Assembly: GCA_030789695.1 (NCBI GenBank)
Contig: CM061132.1
Coordinates: 30,094,418-30,158,417 of the forward strand
Length of the DNA: 64,000 nt
From: Scilla litardierei
Lineage: Eukaryota > Streptophyta > Magnoliopsida > Asparagales > Asparagaceae
Direction: 5' to 3'
In this document: positions 19,826 to 32,896 of the stretch, in pieces
Numbering within the stretch: the first letter of the stretch is position 1
How the letters are laid out: the number at the start of each line of letters is the position of its first letter
Notes under the pieces: model-generated
What the model saw: only the letters and a program-made list of their open reading frames with translations
Databases searched by the model: none
What the model was told of the DNA's origin: nothing
Position numbers and translations under genes: made by a program

Positions 19826-20703
19826 GTTGGCAGTTGGACCTGAAGTTCCATCTGCGCTCTCATGGTTTCAGTCTCACAACGACTGAGAATGCAACCACAA
19901 GTACTGCCTCAGCCGACAAGGATGCTTCAAAAGAAGCACCTCATACAGAGGAAGTTTCCGATATATTAAAGGCGAAAGCCATTATATATATCAGGAAACA
20001 TTTAGACTCGACCCTGAAGGACGAGTACCTTACTGTAGAGGATCCTTACGAGCTGTGGGACGCACTCGAGGAGAGGTACATGCATCAGAGAGATGTCATA
20101 CTCTCCCGTGCGCAGTACGAGTTGACTCACCTCCGCATACAGGATTATAAATCCGTAGTGGAGTACAACTCAGCACTCTTCCGTATCACCTCACGCTTGA
20201 AGTTGTGCGGTGAAACGGTGACGGAGAAAATGTTGCTGGAAAAGACGTTCACGTCTTTCCACGAAAAGGACATGATCCTTATGCAACAATACCGTGAGAG
20301 GAAGTTCACAAAGTACTCTGATCTGCTTTCATGCCTGCTTATGGCTGAACAGAACAGAGACCTATTCGTTGCCACTCACAACCTGCGCCCTCTTGGCTCC
20401 GCTCCACTGCCACCTCCTGCAGAGGCACACTTCCAGTCTTCCCAGAAGAAGAAGATGGACAAAAAGGCAAAATTCCAGAAATGGAAAGAACAAAAACAAC
20501 GGAAGAAGGCCACTCCCCCAGCTCCTCCTCAGAACCAGAAGTTCGTGGAAAATAAGCAAAAGAGGATGTCCAACAAAGGTGGCACTCCCAAGAAAGACTG
20601 GGATGATAAGTGCTCCAAATGCGGAATGACGGGCCACTGGTCCAGAATCTGCCGCACCCCGAAACACCTCCAGGACCTCTACCAGGCAAGCCTCAAGCCT
20701 TGA

Positions 20704-20930
20704 GCTGAGACAAACTTGATTAAGAGCGCAGCATTGCCAGAGACCTCATGGACTCCTGAAGACTTCATGGGAGATGACACTCTCTAGTTTTGGACCACTT
20801 CCATGTACTAGCAATGTATCTTCTTTTTATGCATCGTATCTAGTTTTTATTCCATGTCAAAACAATATTTTGAGCATTCTTTTTATGAAAGTAGATCTTT
20901 TCTTTTCATATCATTTACTGCTTGAATGTC
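20704..20930 (+). other. F gag-pol junction, not open
   Basis: The stretch between the gag stop and the open protease frame holds several stops in all frames. Either a part of the N-terminus of pol has decayed or pol is expressed from a separate start or spliced RNA. Confidence 0.5.
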
Positions 20931-23900
20931 TTTCTTTTAGATATGGAATTAATCTTCCTAGTGGACAGTGCATCGACGCACTCGATCCTTCAAAACATAG
21001 ACTACTTCACGAGCATAAGTAGCTATTCTGGTCTACTGAGAACAATCTAAGGACCAGCAAACATAATCGAAGGATCAGGGGAAGCAATTATATTGCTCCC
21101 CGGTAACACACAAATCACACTTAAAAATGCGTTATACTCCCCTAAATCTATCCAAAACCTCCTAAGCTTTAAAGATATCCGTTTAAACGGATATCACTTA
21201 GAGACGATCGAGGAAGATAAAAGGGAATACTTGCTTGTAACGTCTCTTACAAATGGTTCAAAAACCATTGTGGAACGTTTCAAGGGACTCCCTCCGGGAC
21301 TCTACCAAACAAGTATACAAACTCCAGAAACATCCATGGCGGAGCACCTGCAGTGCCCCCAAACACCAGAATTCCAACTCTGGCACAGTAGACTGGGACA
21401 CCCTGGCTCTGTTATGATGTACCGCATCATAAAAAGCTCCAGGGGTATAGACCTGAAGAACCTGAAGATTCTTCAAAAAGGAAAATTCCCATGTCCACCC
21501 TGTTACAAGGGTAAACTGATTACGAGACCCTCTCCACTGAAAGTGGACGTGGAGTCCCTAAGCTTTCTGGAAAGAATCCACGGAGACATTTGTGGGCCGA
21601 TACACCCATCAAGTGGTCCGTTCAGGTACTTTATGGTCCTGATAGACGCATCTACTAAGTGGTCACATGTGTGTCTACTGTCCATCCGTAACCTAGCACT
21701 ATCTAAGCTTTTAGCTCAGATAATCAAGTTACGGGCCCACTTCCCCGACTACCAGATAAAGAAACTTCGTCTGGACAATGCGGGAGAGTTTACGTCACAA
21801 GTCTTTCTAGACTATTGCCAAGCTCAGGGAATTGAAGTCGAACATCCCGTAGCACATGTTCACACCCAAAATGGGTTAGCAGAATCTCTAATTAAGAGAC
21901 TGCAATGGATTGCTCGTCCATTATTACTTCAATCCCAGATGCCAGTGAATGCGTGGGGTCATGCAATTTTGCATGCTGCATCTTTAATAAAATTAAGACC
22001 TTCTGGAGGTCAGTCATCTTCTCCAATGCAACTAGCACTTGGAGCCCCACCAATTGTCTCACACTTGAGAATATTTGGTTGTGCAGTATACGTCCCCATA
22101 GCACCACCACAAAGGACAAAGATGGGTCCACAACGTCGCCTATGCATTTATGTTGGGTTTGACACCCCCTCCATAATTAGATTCCTAGAACCCCTTACGG
22201 GAGATGTTTTCAAGGCACGTCTAGAAGACTGTGAATTCGATGAAACATCGTTTCCAAGACTAGGCTCACAGACAAAGAAGCCCAAAGCTTCAGAATATAT
22301 CACTTGGGATACAAAGACATTATGTCACTTTGATCCGCCCACAAGCCAGTGTGAGGAGGAGGTCCTGAAGATTCTCCACATCCAAAACACTGTCCATCTC
22401 TTGCCGAACAAATTTACTGACAACCAGAAGATTGTCAAATCACACGTCACTGCTGCTAACACTCCAGCTAGGATTGACATACCGCAAAATGGATGCAATC
22501 CGCCTGCAGCAGAAATGGTTGGACCTCTCAAAAAGAGAGGGCGACCATCGGGATCCAAGGATCAAGTCCTTCGAAAGAGTAGGACCCTTGGCAATGGTAA
22601 ACAAATACCACCACAGGATGATACTATAAGCCCTGCTACCCCATCTCTCCCAAACTCTCATGAAGAGGAAAAACCGGGAGAAAATGAAGTTTCGATACAC
22701 TATGTACGAACTGGGGAGTATTGGGACAGAAAGAGCACAACCATAGATGACGCATTTGCGTGTAATATTGCCATCAACGTCGCATACTACGACGATGATA
22801 TTGAACCACGCTCTCTGACAGAATGTCAAAGCAGAGATGATTGGCCAAAGTGCAAAGCGGCAATAGGAGTGGAGTTGGATTCACTCACCAAACGCAAGGT
22901 CTTCGGACCCATAGTCTAGACACCAAAAGGTGTAAAACCTGTGGGTTATAAATGGGTATTTGTTAGAAAAAGAAATGAACAGAATGAGATCGTTCGCTAC
23001 AAAGCAAGGCTTGTAGCACAGGGTTTTACCCAACGTCCAGGGGTGGATTTTGAAGCCACATACTCCCCGGTCATGGACGCGATCACCTTCCGATTCCTCA
23101 TTGGCTTAACCGCCCAAGAGGGTTTAGATATGCAACTCATGGACGTGGTTACTGCATACCTATATGGCAACCTAGACCGAGACATCTATATGAGATTGCC
23201 TGACGGTTATTCTTTGCCTGCAACACTAAAAGAGAGAGAACGTGACATCTACTCAGTGAAACTGCAAAGATCATTATATGGTCTAAAACAATCTGGAAGG
23301 ATGTGGTATAACAGACTGAGCGACTTCCTTGCCAAACAAGGATTCACAAACGACCCAGTCTATCCTTGCATCTTTATAAGATCAAAGGCAACATGATTTG
23401 TAATCATAGCCGTCTATGTGGACGACTTGAACCTCATCGGATCTCCTGAAGAGATCGCAGAGATTTATAGAAGCCTGACAGAAACCTTCGAGATGAAAGA
23501 CCTCGAAAAATCAAAATTCTGTTTAGGTCTTCAAATAGAGCACCTTAACGATGGGATCCTGTTACACCAGTCAACTTACACATCGAACTTATTGAAAAAG
23601 TTTCAGATGGATAAGTGCCACCCCCTCAGCACTCCAATGGTCGTCAGATCATTGGATGTACATAAAGACCCCTTCCGACCGCTGGAAGAGGGGGAGGAAG
23701 TACTAGGCCCCGAAGTGCCTTATCTAAGTGCTATCGGTGCACTCCTTTACCTGGCTAACTGCACTCGCCCTGACATAGCATTTGCAGTCAACTTACTAGC
23801 CAGATATAGTGATGCACCTACACAGCGGCACTGGGCCGGAGTTAAGCATCTTCTGCGCTACCTTCAAGGGTCCATAGACTTAGGTCTATTCTACAGGAAA

Positions 23901-24445
23901 GGGGCATCAACTGGTTTAGTTGGTTATGCTGATGCAGGATACAAGTCCGATCCTCATACAGAGAAGTCTCAGACAGGATACATGTTTACTTATGGCGGCA
24001 CAGCCATATCCTGGAGATCTGTAAAGCAGACCATGACGACCGTCTCATCCACTCACTCAGAGCTCCTAGCGATCTTCGAAGCAAGCAAGGAAAGTTTCTG
24101 GCTACGCTCTGTGATCCAGCACATCCTCACCTCCATCGGCTTGATGACCGGTGTTCTTGCGCCACTCCACTTCATGAAGACAATGCAGCATGTATAGCCC
24201 ATCTACAGGACGGTTACATAAAAGGCGACAAGACGAAGCATATCTCCCCCAAGTTCTTCTGGACGCACAACCTTCAGAAGCAGAAGCAGATTGAGGTACA
24301 GAAGATCCAATCATGTAATAACTTGGCGGATTTGCTTACCAAATCCCTGCCTACTAGTATCTTTGAGAAACTTGTATATGGGATTGGGATGAGGAGAGTG
24401 AGTAAATGTAAACTGGGTCAGGATGAGCGGACTATGAACTCATAG
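20931..24445 (+). pseudogene. pol: F pol: protease, integrase, RT, RNase H
   Basis: The replication polyprotein in copia order. Protease: VDSASTHSIL (Asp codon 20964-20966). Integrase: zinc-binding HSRLGHPG and CPPCYKGK, then the catalytic triad Asp 21585, Asp 21774, Glu 21882 with 35 residues between the last two. Reverse transcriptase: VGYKWVFVRKRNE, LVAQGFTQRPGVDF, and YVDD at 23415-23426. RNase H: LVGYADAGYKSD and SSTHSELLAIFEA. Disruptions: TAA at 21048-21050, TAG at 22917-22919, TGA at 23394-23396, and a frameshift near 24145, after which DNAACIAHLQ and NNLADLLTKSLP continue in another frame to TAG at 24443-24445. Key catalytic residues remain. Confidence 0.92.
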
Positions 24446-24740
24446 ATACATAGGAAACTGATGTATAGATTCATAGGAAATCTGCAAGCCTGAAGCTTGG
24501 TCAGATCAGGGGGAGTCAACCGCAGAGTTGTACTCTTTTCCCTTGGCTACAGGTTTTTCCCACAGGGTTTTTCGTAGTCAAGGTTTTGACGAGACAACCT
24601 CGTTGACTCTGGATCCTGAAGTATCCACCCCTAGACACATCCCCAAAACAGGGGAAGTTATGGATTAACTGTTCTTTATTTAACAAGGCAGTTATCCTAA
24701 CTCGGATCCTGAAGAATCCACCTCTTATTCAATGTTGGTT

Positions 24741-24753
24741 GGATAAGGGGAAG
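24741..24753 (+). other. F polypurine tract
   Basis: GGATAAGGGGAAG directly before the 3' LTR. The 300 bases upstream, after the pol stop, form a 3' untranslated region with two ATCCTGAAG words, the motif that became a minisatellite in the related fragment at 240-532. Confidence 0.85.
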
Positions 24754-24873
24754 TGTTATGAATAGGCCCATTAGGCCCATTGAGTATCCAACCCACTATT
24801 GAAAGCTATAAATATGAGGGTAGTGGGCTCTTAACTCTCTACACCTATTTTCCCTACTTTTCCCTTCACAACA
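24754..24873 (+). repeat. F 3' LTR
   Basis: 120 bp, TGTTATGAATAGG to CACAACA. It differs from the 5' LTR at four positions. The same LTR family, diverged and about 130 bp, ends element G at 58139-58268. Confidence 0.92.
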
Positions 24874-27800
24874 TTAGTAAAGTTTTTATTATTTTTGGGT
24901 ATTGGTATTTTTATTATTGATGTTGTTGATTGATATTATCATTACTATTGTTAAGGCCTTAGTTAATTTAGTAGCTAGAGTTGGGTTTGGATTATTGTTA
25001 GTTACTGTTGATTGGGCTTACATAGGTGGGCTAGAATATTAGATGCGAGAAGAGGGTTTGATTGTTGGTTTCATTCCATTGTCTTGATTGTTGGTTTCAT
25101 CTATTTTGTGAAATTGCTCTCTTTTCGTATGTTGGAAGCTATCATTCATTCAATTTTCTTGTATATGGAAATGGGAATTATGCGAATGAATTTATAGGAA
25201 GTGTTGAATTTAATTGATGCTATGTTTTAGATTTATTTTGTCTCAGGTATCAACATGTTGACTTGATTACTTGTTAAGTAGAAGTTGCTTGTTTTCTACT
25301 TTGGAGTTGCTGGGAATTTGGGCAGAAGTACATGCTTAAAGTGTAGATGATTTCTCCTAATTTAGAATTAAGAATATCCTGGAAATTTTACGGCATAAAC
25401 TTGGGACTATTATCTCCAACTTTCATGTTGAACACTTTTCCAAATTCGGATTAGAAATTGGGATAGGAATTTCGTGAAATCAGCATGTCTGTTTTTCCTC
25501 AGCTTTGACACATGTTACGGGAACGGCGATCAGTCCCTTAATTCTTAACGAAATGGTGTGTTCTTGGTCTCGTTGGGAAGTTAACTTCAAGCCCTACAAC
25601 TTTGTAGCTTTCCATTTTTCCTGAATCTGTCCGTATTTAGGAGCAATTTGGTCCTCAAGTTAGGACAGTTTCTGTTTTACTTTCCAGCACAGTTTCAGCA
25701 CAAATACCCTTCGCCGTAAATTCTGTATTAAATTGAATACTTAGTGAAACATCATGAAAATTGATATGTGAATGCATAACACCTATATCTACAACTTATA
25801 AGTGGAGTAAATCTTAAGTGTAGTTCAAAAAAATTGAGTTAGCTGCCCCTGTTTGGGACTGTCCTGCAAATTCCAGAAATGAATGTGATTGGGAATGGCA
25901 AACTTGTAATACCCACTTCTCTTTATTTTCTACAAACTTCTTTATTTTTCCTTCCTCCTCCCCCGTTTCTTCCCCAACCCAGGCCGAATGAGAAGCTCCC
26001 CTTGCTACCGAAAAATTCTGGGAGGAAGATGGAGGAAAAATGGGAAAAAGAAGAAGGAAAGAAGAGGAAGAAGAGAAGGAGTGAAGCCCTAAGCACATAC
26101 CCTCCTTCTACCATTCATTTTCTTCAATTTCTTGCAACTCCATGGCCAAAACTACCCCAAAAAAATCCAACTCAAAGCTGGCCGAAATTTCAAGGCTTAT
26201 TTTCTTGATGTTTCAATCTCAACCCCCAACTCTCATTCTCCTTTAGAACCCTAGTGATTAGCTTGTAGTTGTGGGAGCTTGGGCTCAAAAAGAATTAGGG
26301 TTTAGAGCTTGAAGAGGGTGATTCATGGAGGAATTGGGGGGAATTTCGAAATTAGGGTTTGAGCTTGGAATCAAGGGGGGGGGGGGGGGGGGGGGGGGGG
26401 GTTTCATCAAATTTGAAGAGGATCTTGCATCTTGGTTGAGGTAGGATTCCAATCCCAATTCATATGCTTTATTTCATATTGTTTGAATTCCAAGTTTGCA
26501 TCTTTAGGATTTTGTAGCAATAGTTTTGGGTTGATGCATTCAAACTTGACTTGGAATGTTATGTTGAATTACTTGGTGCTATAATTTCATTTCATGTTGC
26601 CCTTGTATGTTTCGTTTCATTAATTAGGAGTAAATGCTCTTATTTGGAAGTTGCTCTTACATGTGGTATGAAAAATTACTAAATGCTCTTAAATGTTGGG
26701 ATTTTGGAAAATTACTAGTCAAATTGCTTATTATAAAATGTTGGGATGATCAATTGTATGAAATTGCATGCATGTGGTACGTGGGAAACCATCTTCATAT
26801 GGCTTGTATTTCAAGTCCAATCAATCGTGCTAATGAGGTTGTCTCTAATTTTGGGTAGTACATTTGTTTCATGCTATGGGGTATGATATGTTGGGTAATT
26901 TTGCTTAAGACCCAATTAATTGGTTGTGTTGAAATTGTAGGAGGTATTGAAACTAGCCATGCTATGGTTTGGTTGAAATAAGTAAAATTGTTCTTAAAGT
27001 TCGATTTTCTTGAACTTGAAATTGACGCAAGTTGAATATTGGAGGCTCTATTTCCCGCTTTCCCTTGTATGAAAAGTGCCAGTTAGGTAAATCATGTGAA
27101 TTGTTTAACTTTCATATGTGTGCACTGAAATGTTGCTTTAATATTCATTTGAGATGAGAAGTAAACTAGGGCGTAACGTGCTGCTTAATTTTGGTTGGTG
27201 TAGAAAGGTTTTGGTAGGGGAAAGAAGTGTTGCTAAAATTTCGCTTAAACTCATGAAACATGAAACTTTATCTGTAAATTTCTCTTGTATGAGAATGGGC
27301 CATGTTATGGGATGTTACTCTCAATTTGGGTGGAATTGCCCCATTTTGACATATGGCGTAGTTTGATTCAATGAAATGGCTTTCTTTTCGTTGTAGTGAT
27401 TTAATGAAATTGCTTAAATTTAGCTATAGGATAGAGGGAGTAGGGAATCGATGTTTTTACCGTCTTGTTCACTTAAATCTTCTCCAATACCCTCTTTGGA
27501 TGAATTGGGTGAATTAAGTAGGTTAAGTGGAATTTAGGCGTTGACATGGAAACCTAAACCATGTAGAAAGCTTTAAGTTAATTGGGTTGAACTTTATATT
27601 GCAAGTCCTAATTAAGATTGAATTCATACGTTATGTTGACATTAAAAGAGAAAAGTGCTTCTTATGTCACATTTAGTGGTTTATTGTTACTAGAGGAAGG
27701 TTGCTAAAGAAGTTGATTTTAATTAGGGATATGCATACCCTCCCATGCCATGAAATTAACCAATTCTAACTAGATGCTATCTTGTTAGTAGCCTCACGTT

Positions 27801-29896
27801 GCCTCCCTTGAATGTGTTAGCCTACTTAGGTTGCTAAATTGCTCGTGCCTAAATAAAGTTGATATCTTTGATTTAAAAGTGTGATGTTTATCGCAATATT
27901 GGGAAGATATTCTCTTTTCATGCAATGAATGGTAATAATTCCAAGTCCATGCATATGTTCCCATTTTTATGAAATATGTAAGCCATGGTTGTCCCTCTCT
28001 TTATTGTGTTGAAGTGAAAATCTTCACATGTTGTGGCAAACTCCTTTCTTGATATTTCGGCCTTGGGCCACTTGTAATATTGTGATGTGGTAATGAAAAT
28101 ATGATGGTGTTGGAAAGAAGAAAATTTGAAAGGAAGCAAAATGCAAATAATGTAATATGCACCCATACACGTGGGTTGTGATATGATGTGAATAGGACAC
28201 GAGGTGGAGTGCACGGGAATGGACAAAGTGCCGCGGTAGGAGGCGGGTGAATACGTTGTTGGCCACCTCTTGATCCATTAGGTGGCTCCACGTTGATAAC
28301 GGAGTAGAATCACTTGCACGTGCACGCCGGCACATTCATGGGATCCCCATTGCATTGCATTGCATTGTGTCGCATTGTTTGTGTTTCATACGCATCATGG
28401 CATCTTTGAGCATCACGTGTGATTGGTGGTTATAAATGTGTGGTTGTTACCTTTTGGGAATGAATGTTGCCATGAATGCGTAGGCGCTTGAAATGGTTGT
28501 ATGCTTGAAAGTGGGATGGCGATTGCTAGTAGTTGAACTTGGGTGGTGGTGGTGGTGTTATTGTTAGTGGTACTATTAATGCTATTGATGTTGGCATCAT
28601 TATTGTTGCTATTGGCGAAGTTGTTGTGATAAGTTATTTGGTTCATGGTAGATCACGTTTTCTCATTATGCTACATGCCCGTTTGCATTAATTTTTCATA
28701 TGTTAGTTTCATGTAGTCTTTTGCTAGTCCACAATTATATGCTTGTAGGCCAATCATGTTACCTATTCATGTTTTCTTAATTGTTATGGGAATTAAATGA
28801 GTGCTTTAGTAGATGTTTCCAAATGCTAAATCCATGATTCCATGACAAATCCCCGTATGTTTCTCATTAATGTGTAAAATTTCCAATGTATACAATTCGT
28901 TAGAATTGTTCCAAAGAAAACATGCTATATATTGGCCATGCCTTGAAGTGCATATGTGGAATGGTTTCTTATTGCACTTATTTTATGATTCCTTGATTAA
29001 GGATATGTTGTTTTATGGTTTTAACAGGTTTCTCTTGTATTTATTACTTATGTTGTAATTGGGAAAATTGATAAATACAAGAGAAACTCTACCGAAATTT
29101 TTGTGAGCATTTCGAAACATTCCATATCATCCTAAGCATTAGAAACCTAGGTCAGGACTACACCAAAGTGCCACTTGCTACCTCTCTTTAAATTCCATGT
29201 TTAAAAGAAACCACGTTCAAAAAAACTTAGTATAAAAGAAATGATGTGGCTTGGGTTCCTTTTGGTAGTTTCTAGTTGTGGTATTTGGGATGATGTTATA
29301 ATGCTAGGTCCAGCTTCCTGTTACCGTTTATTTCTCTGTCTGTAGCACTCACTTGGTTTTGCAGGTTCTCCTTTGTGGCAGGTATGTGACCCCGTTAGTT
29401 ATGTCATTTGCATTGTCCCTACCACGATATGTTATGAGTTAGATTACAGACTATCGTATGGAGCATGCCATTCCTTTGCATCATCTGAGTTGGGTTTGGT
29501 ATTCCTACTGGGTCACGCTGTGACGTGTCCCCGTTGATATTTTTCAGGTGTTGGTTCGTGGAGTTGGAGGCCCACTAGTCCAGATGGATGAAGTTGGTTG
29601 GAGTTGAGGATTTTTAAGAGAGTGTGAGAATTTTGGGTGTGAGTGATACGTTGTATATGAGATTTGTATATAGAGATGTTGTATAAACAGGTTGTGTATA
29701 TATATATATATCAGTGTTGGATTGTTGGTTCTTTTGTGTTTCTGTGATATCTGGAATGCTACAGGTACTATCCCAGCAGTGCGCAGTGGACCTGCTTTGT
29801 GTGTTTTCTTTGTATTTCCTTCGTAACATCCGCCTCTTTGGAAATACCTGATACGGATTCGTACTTATCGGGTATCCCGGAGAGCGGGGCGTTACA
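24874..29896 (+). other. E body right of F, non-coding
   Basis: About 5 kb of AT-rich LTR-like sequence. Notable points are a purine-rich block at 26020-26080, a 27-base G run at 26375-26401, a TGG-type trinucleotide stretch near 28540-28560, and a TA run near 29697-29710. No frame has recognisable domains. Confidence 0.55.
26375..26401 (+). repeat. (G)27 homopolymer
   Basis: An uninterrupted run of 27 G. It could form quadruplex structures, or its length could be an assembly artefact. It lies inside the E LTR body. Confidence 0.85.
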
Positions 29897-31756
29897 CAGT
29901 GTCACACTACCTATCGATCCTAGGTTGGGTTAGGCTTCGATGTCATATTTGGTGGAGATGGATTATGGAGAGTCGTGGTGACGATGGAAGTAGAATACGA
30001 GGGTGTCACTATCGGCGGGGCACATCCAAACACAAGAGAAAAACAATAGAACAAAGAGAAAATGAATGATGGGAAATATCAATCGGGTGTCGAGAATCCC
30101 TGCTAGGGCTTTCGGGTTTGGATAACAGGTCAATGATCCCTTTGTCAAACGACAAATGCGGGTAGGAGCATCACATTTGAAGATGGGAACGAGCACTTGA
30201 TTTTCATCGTCACACTCATCAAACGCCTCCCTATGCACAGCCGTGCTTTTGCAGTTGACTTTGCACGCGGACGCGTGCATTATGCTCAACACTTGGTTCC
30301 CGTACCACAAATACGTATTCACTCTTATGATCTACGGACTGGGGTACCATTCTATGGTTGGTTCTGGCAGTCGGGCGACTCTCGTAGTCACCGACTAACG
30401 GATTTAGGATTAGTGATAGCCACTGGCTCTCGAGTCACGTTCATGAACACGAGCCCTGAAAACGGCCACTAAGCCCAAATTGAATTCATGTGGATTTTCC
30501 CTAAGATATGGAGTTGCTTTCATGATACTCCAATCCTATGGCTAATCCCCCAAAACCCCTTTCCAAACTACCGTAGAGCAACCCTAGATTTGTCCAACCA
30601 AGGTAACCTATCATCTGAGCCATAGAATCTTAGGGTTCATCCCTAATCCTACCAATAGACATACGCAATCATTATACAAGAGATGAGAACAACAAGAATA
30701 AACATCACAAATAAATAATATGAAAGGAATAAAACATTCAAAAATAAAAACATAAGCAAAAGATAACAACAAGGGAAAATATACTTAACTAATGAAGATC
30801 CGGTACATAAACATCCAAGAGGGGGCCTATGGTATAGCCTAACGTCTGAAAATCGTCCCCATAGACAGAAAACAGGAAAACAGGGAAAAATGGCTCCCTC
30901 AAATGATGGCTGATCCTTCCTATTTATAGCCTTTCCCCAAAAACACTAGAAAAAGTCCTAAAAGGAGTTTCTCGACATAGCGCTCGGTCGAGCGTGCCCT
31001 AGCGCTCGGCCTAGCGCTACCTTATGCTTCGGCTGCTTGGTATGCGAAAAGCGACCGCTCGGTCGAGCAGTGTAGCCGCTCGACCGAGCGACCTCCTCGT
31101 GGAATCCATGTCACTCGGTCGGAATTGATGTCACTCAGTTGAGCATTAGGTCGCTCGACCGAGCGAATTAACTCCAATTTTAACAGAGAGTTTGAAGTAA
31201 AAACTTGGAGCTCCCTGACGACTGGCTCGGTCTAGTGCTGGGTGTCACTCGATCGAGCGAGTTGGATCGCTCGACCGAGTGGCCCCTCACAGCTTGGATC
31301 CTCCTTCATGGTGCCATAGCTCGGTTGAGCACATGGAGCGCTCAACCGAGCGACCTGGAACTCAACTCCAAGCTTCTCTTGTCCTCTCTTCTCTTCTTCT
31401 TTGCTTCTTCTTTCATGCTCCTACATTGCTCCCCAACAGCTTTGAAGTCATCAAATGCGGCGTCGCTAGTGCTTCAGTGTCCGTGTCTATGACCTCTTCT
31501 CCATTATACTCTGAATTGCTCGATATTCCCTGAAATGCAAACAAATGCTCTTAAAGTCAAATAGTTCCAGTTATTCACGTAAAAGTGTATAAAATCGGGA
31601 TTTAAGCAATCATTTTGACATGTAAGTGTGTGTGTATATATATATACAACGATACTTGCCCACCACCGAGAGTGATATGGTCTCCTTAGCGTAGGAAGAT
31701 GAAGATCATCCCAAGCAGCTTCAAGAGACCAATTCCAGATCCATGGAATCTCGGTT

Positions 31757-32559
31757 TCAATAAAAAAAATAAGCTATACATAGCCCATCCTGAAGCTCAC
31801 TCTCATTCATCTTCTGAATGATCGGGTGAGATTCCACCCAAGGATTATATAAATCCAAAATTGGTTTCGGTAATATTTCTAAGTCATCACCATACCGACT
31901 CCACCAATTATAAAACCAATTAGGAAGTCCCTTATAAAGAGCTTCTGGACATATTTTTATAAACCATGTATGTTTACCCCTTTGATTCTGGTAGATAAAC
32001 ATATTATAAAATGCCTCTTTATAATCCCAATAATTGAATTTATACATCTCTTTATTGGGGGTCTTAACCAATGGGAATTCCTAATTAGGATGCATTGCCC
32101 ATTGAGAAGGAAGTATAACTTCTTTAATGACACATTTGCTGAAGTTTGGAGGAACTAAATGGTTGTCATTACTCCAAAATGAGTAACCTCCGTACCCTTT
32201 TGGGTAAGTATCATTTTCATCCAGGCTCTAGGCTTTAAGGATAGAGTAGGATAATATGTTGAGTCTAAATATTTTGCTCTTAGCCTCTCAACATCTTTCA
32301 TCAGAGGAATATCCTCTTGTTCTATATAATGAACAGTATCAGAAATGGTTTTGGTAAACCAATCGATCTCTTTCTTGATAACCTCAAAGTATGACTCTGG
32401 TATCTTCTCTGGATCATTTAAATCCTCTATTCCCTTAGAAGAAGATGAAGAGGGAATATTCTTCTTACCCTTCTTGGAGATAGTCCTCAGGAATTGGGAT
32501 GGTGAACTGAAACTGTATTTCTTTGCCATTATAAATAGCTTGAATACCAGATGTGTCAA
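31757..32559 (-). pseudogene. Pararetrovirus polyprotein segment after the protease
   Basis: Two overlapping minus-strand frames (32155-32559 and 31757-32071). The second has a Trp-rich stretch, HTWFIKICPEALYKGLPNWF, that I associate with plant caulimovirid-like polyproteins, though the domain is not one I can name. The segment ends at the TA-repeat boundary, so the reverse transcriptase expected next is absent from the window. Confidence 0.5.
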
Positions 32560-32896
32560 CTCTCTGCATAGACATAATTTTCTGCAGGAAAGGTGTTCTT
32601 AAAATAATGTGTTGTGAAAGATTTTTCACAAGAACACATGGTATAGGAATACATGTAGTTTGGACACATATCTGAGTTGAAGGCAATTTGAATCTTATAT
32701 TAAGTTGATTGTCTCCTGTACCACTCAAGGATTGCGTGGTTGGCTCAAAGAAATTTGAAGGTACAATTCCTTCACGAATGCAGTTAAGATCTGCACCACT
32801 ATCAACCAAAGCTATAAGATCTGGAATAAAGACTTGTTTGGATATAACCAAAGTCACCTTGATATACCATTTCTGAGATGTTACTTGCTGTAACAA
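32465..32896 (-). pseudogene. Pararetrovirus aspartic protease segment
   Basis: The minus-strand frame contains LIALVDSGADLNCI, the active-site motif of a retropepsin, and LRTPFLQK downstream, in the place of the second conserved element. It would cleave the viral polyprotein. It is separated by stops and frame changes from the coat-like part upstream and is only a fragment. Confidence 0.72.

Larger units (their letters stand above)
10603..20703 (+). pseudogene. gag: F gag (UBN2 type), interrupted by N
   Basis: The structural protein of the virus-like particle. The first exon-like part, 10603-10668, encodes MARLANVDFSVLKADGSNYL. The frame resumes at 19826, immediately after N, with WQLDLKFHL and runs to TGA at 20701-20703, giving about 313 residues if N is ignored. 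The N-terminus matches UBN2-type copia gag, and a CCHC knuckle CSKCGMTGHWSRIC lies near the C-terminus (20611-20652), preceded by a Lys-rich region. The left copy of the N target duplication carries a G to A change that makes a TAG at 10666-10668. No full protein can be made from this locus. Confidence 0.9.
8986..24873 (+). mobile_element. F: Ty1-copia element with 120-bp LTRs, split by N
   Basis: F lies inside E with the near-perfect duplication TTGGT (8981-8985) and TTAGT (24874-24878). Its LTRs are both 120 bp (8986-9105; 24754-24873) and differ at four positions. Order is LTR, leader, gag, protease, integrase, reverse transcriptase, RNase H, polypurine tract, LTR, which is the copia order. 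Excluding N the element is about 6.7 kb. It is inactive: N interrupts gag, and pol has three in-frame stops and a frameshift. The gag type and the short LTRs fit the UBN2-gag group of plant copia elements. Confidence 0.92.
8678..29896 (+). mobile_element. E: long probable solo LTR inserted in the T 3' LTR
   Basis: E begins TGTAATGCTTG and ends GCGGGGCGTTACA, flanked by CGGTG (8673-8677) and CAGTG (29897-29901), a 5-bp duplication with one mismatch. The intact 5' LTR of T has this site once, undisturbed. Removing F leaves about 5.3 kb of sequence with no gag, pol, primer site or internal LTR pair. The best reading is a solo LTR of a gypsy element; the plus orientation is inferred from its end, which matches that of the C-family LTR. 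A degraded non-coding element cannot be excluded. The 3' half carries intron-like and exon-like words near 29340-29600. Confidence 0.65.
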
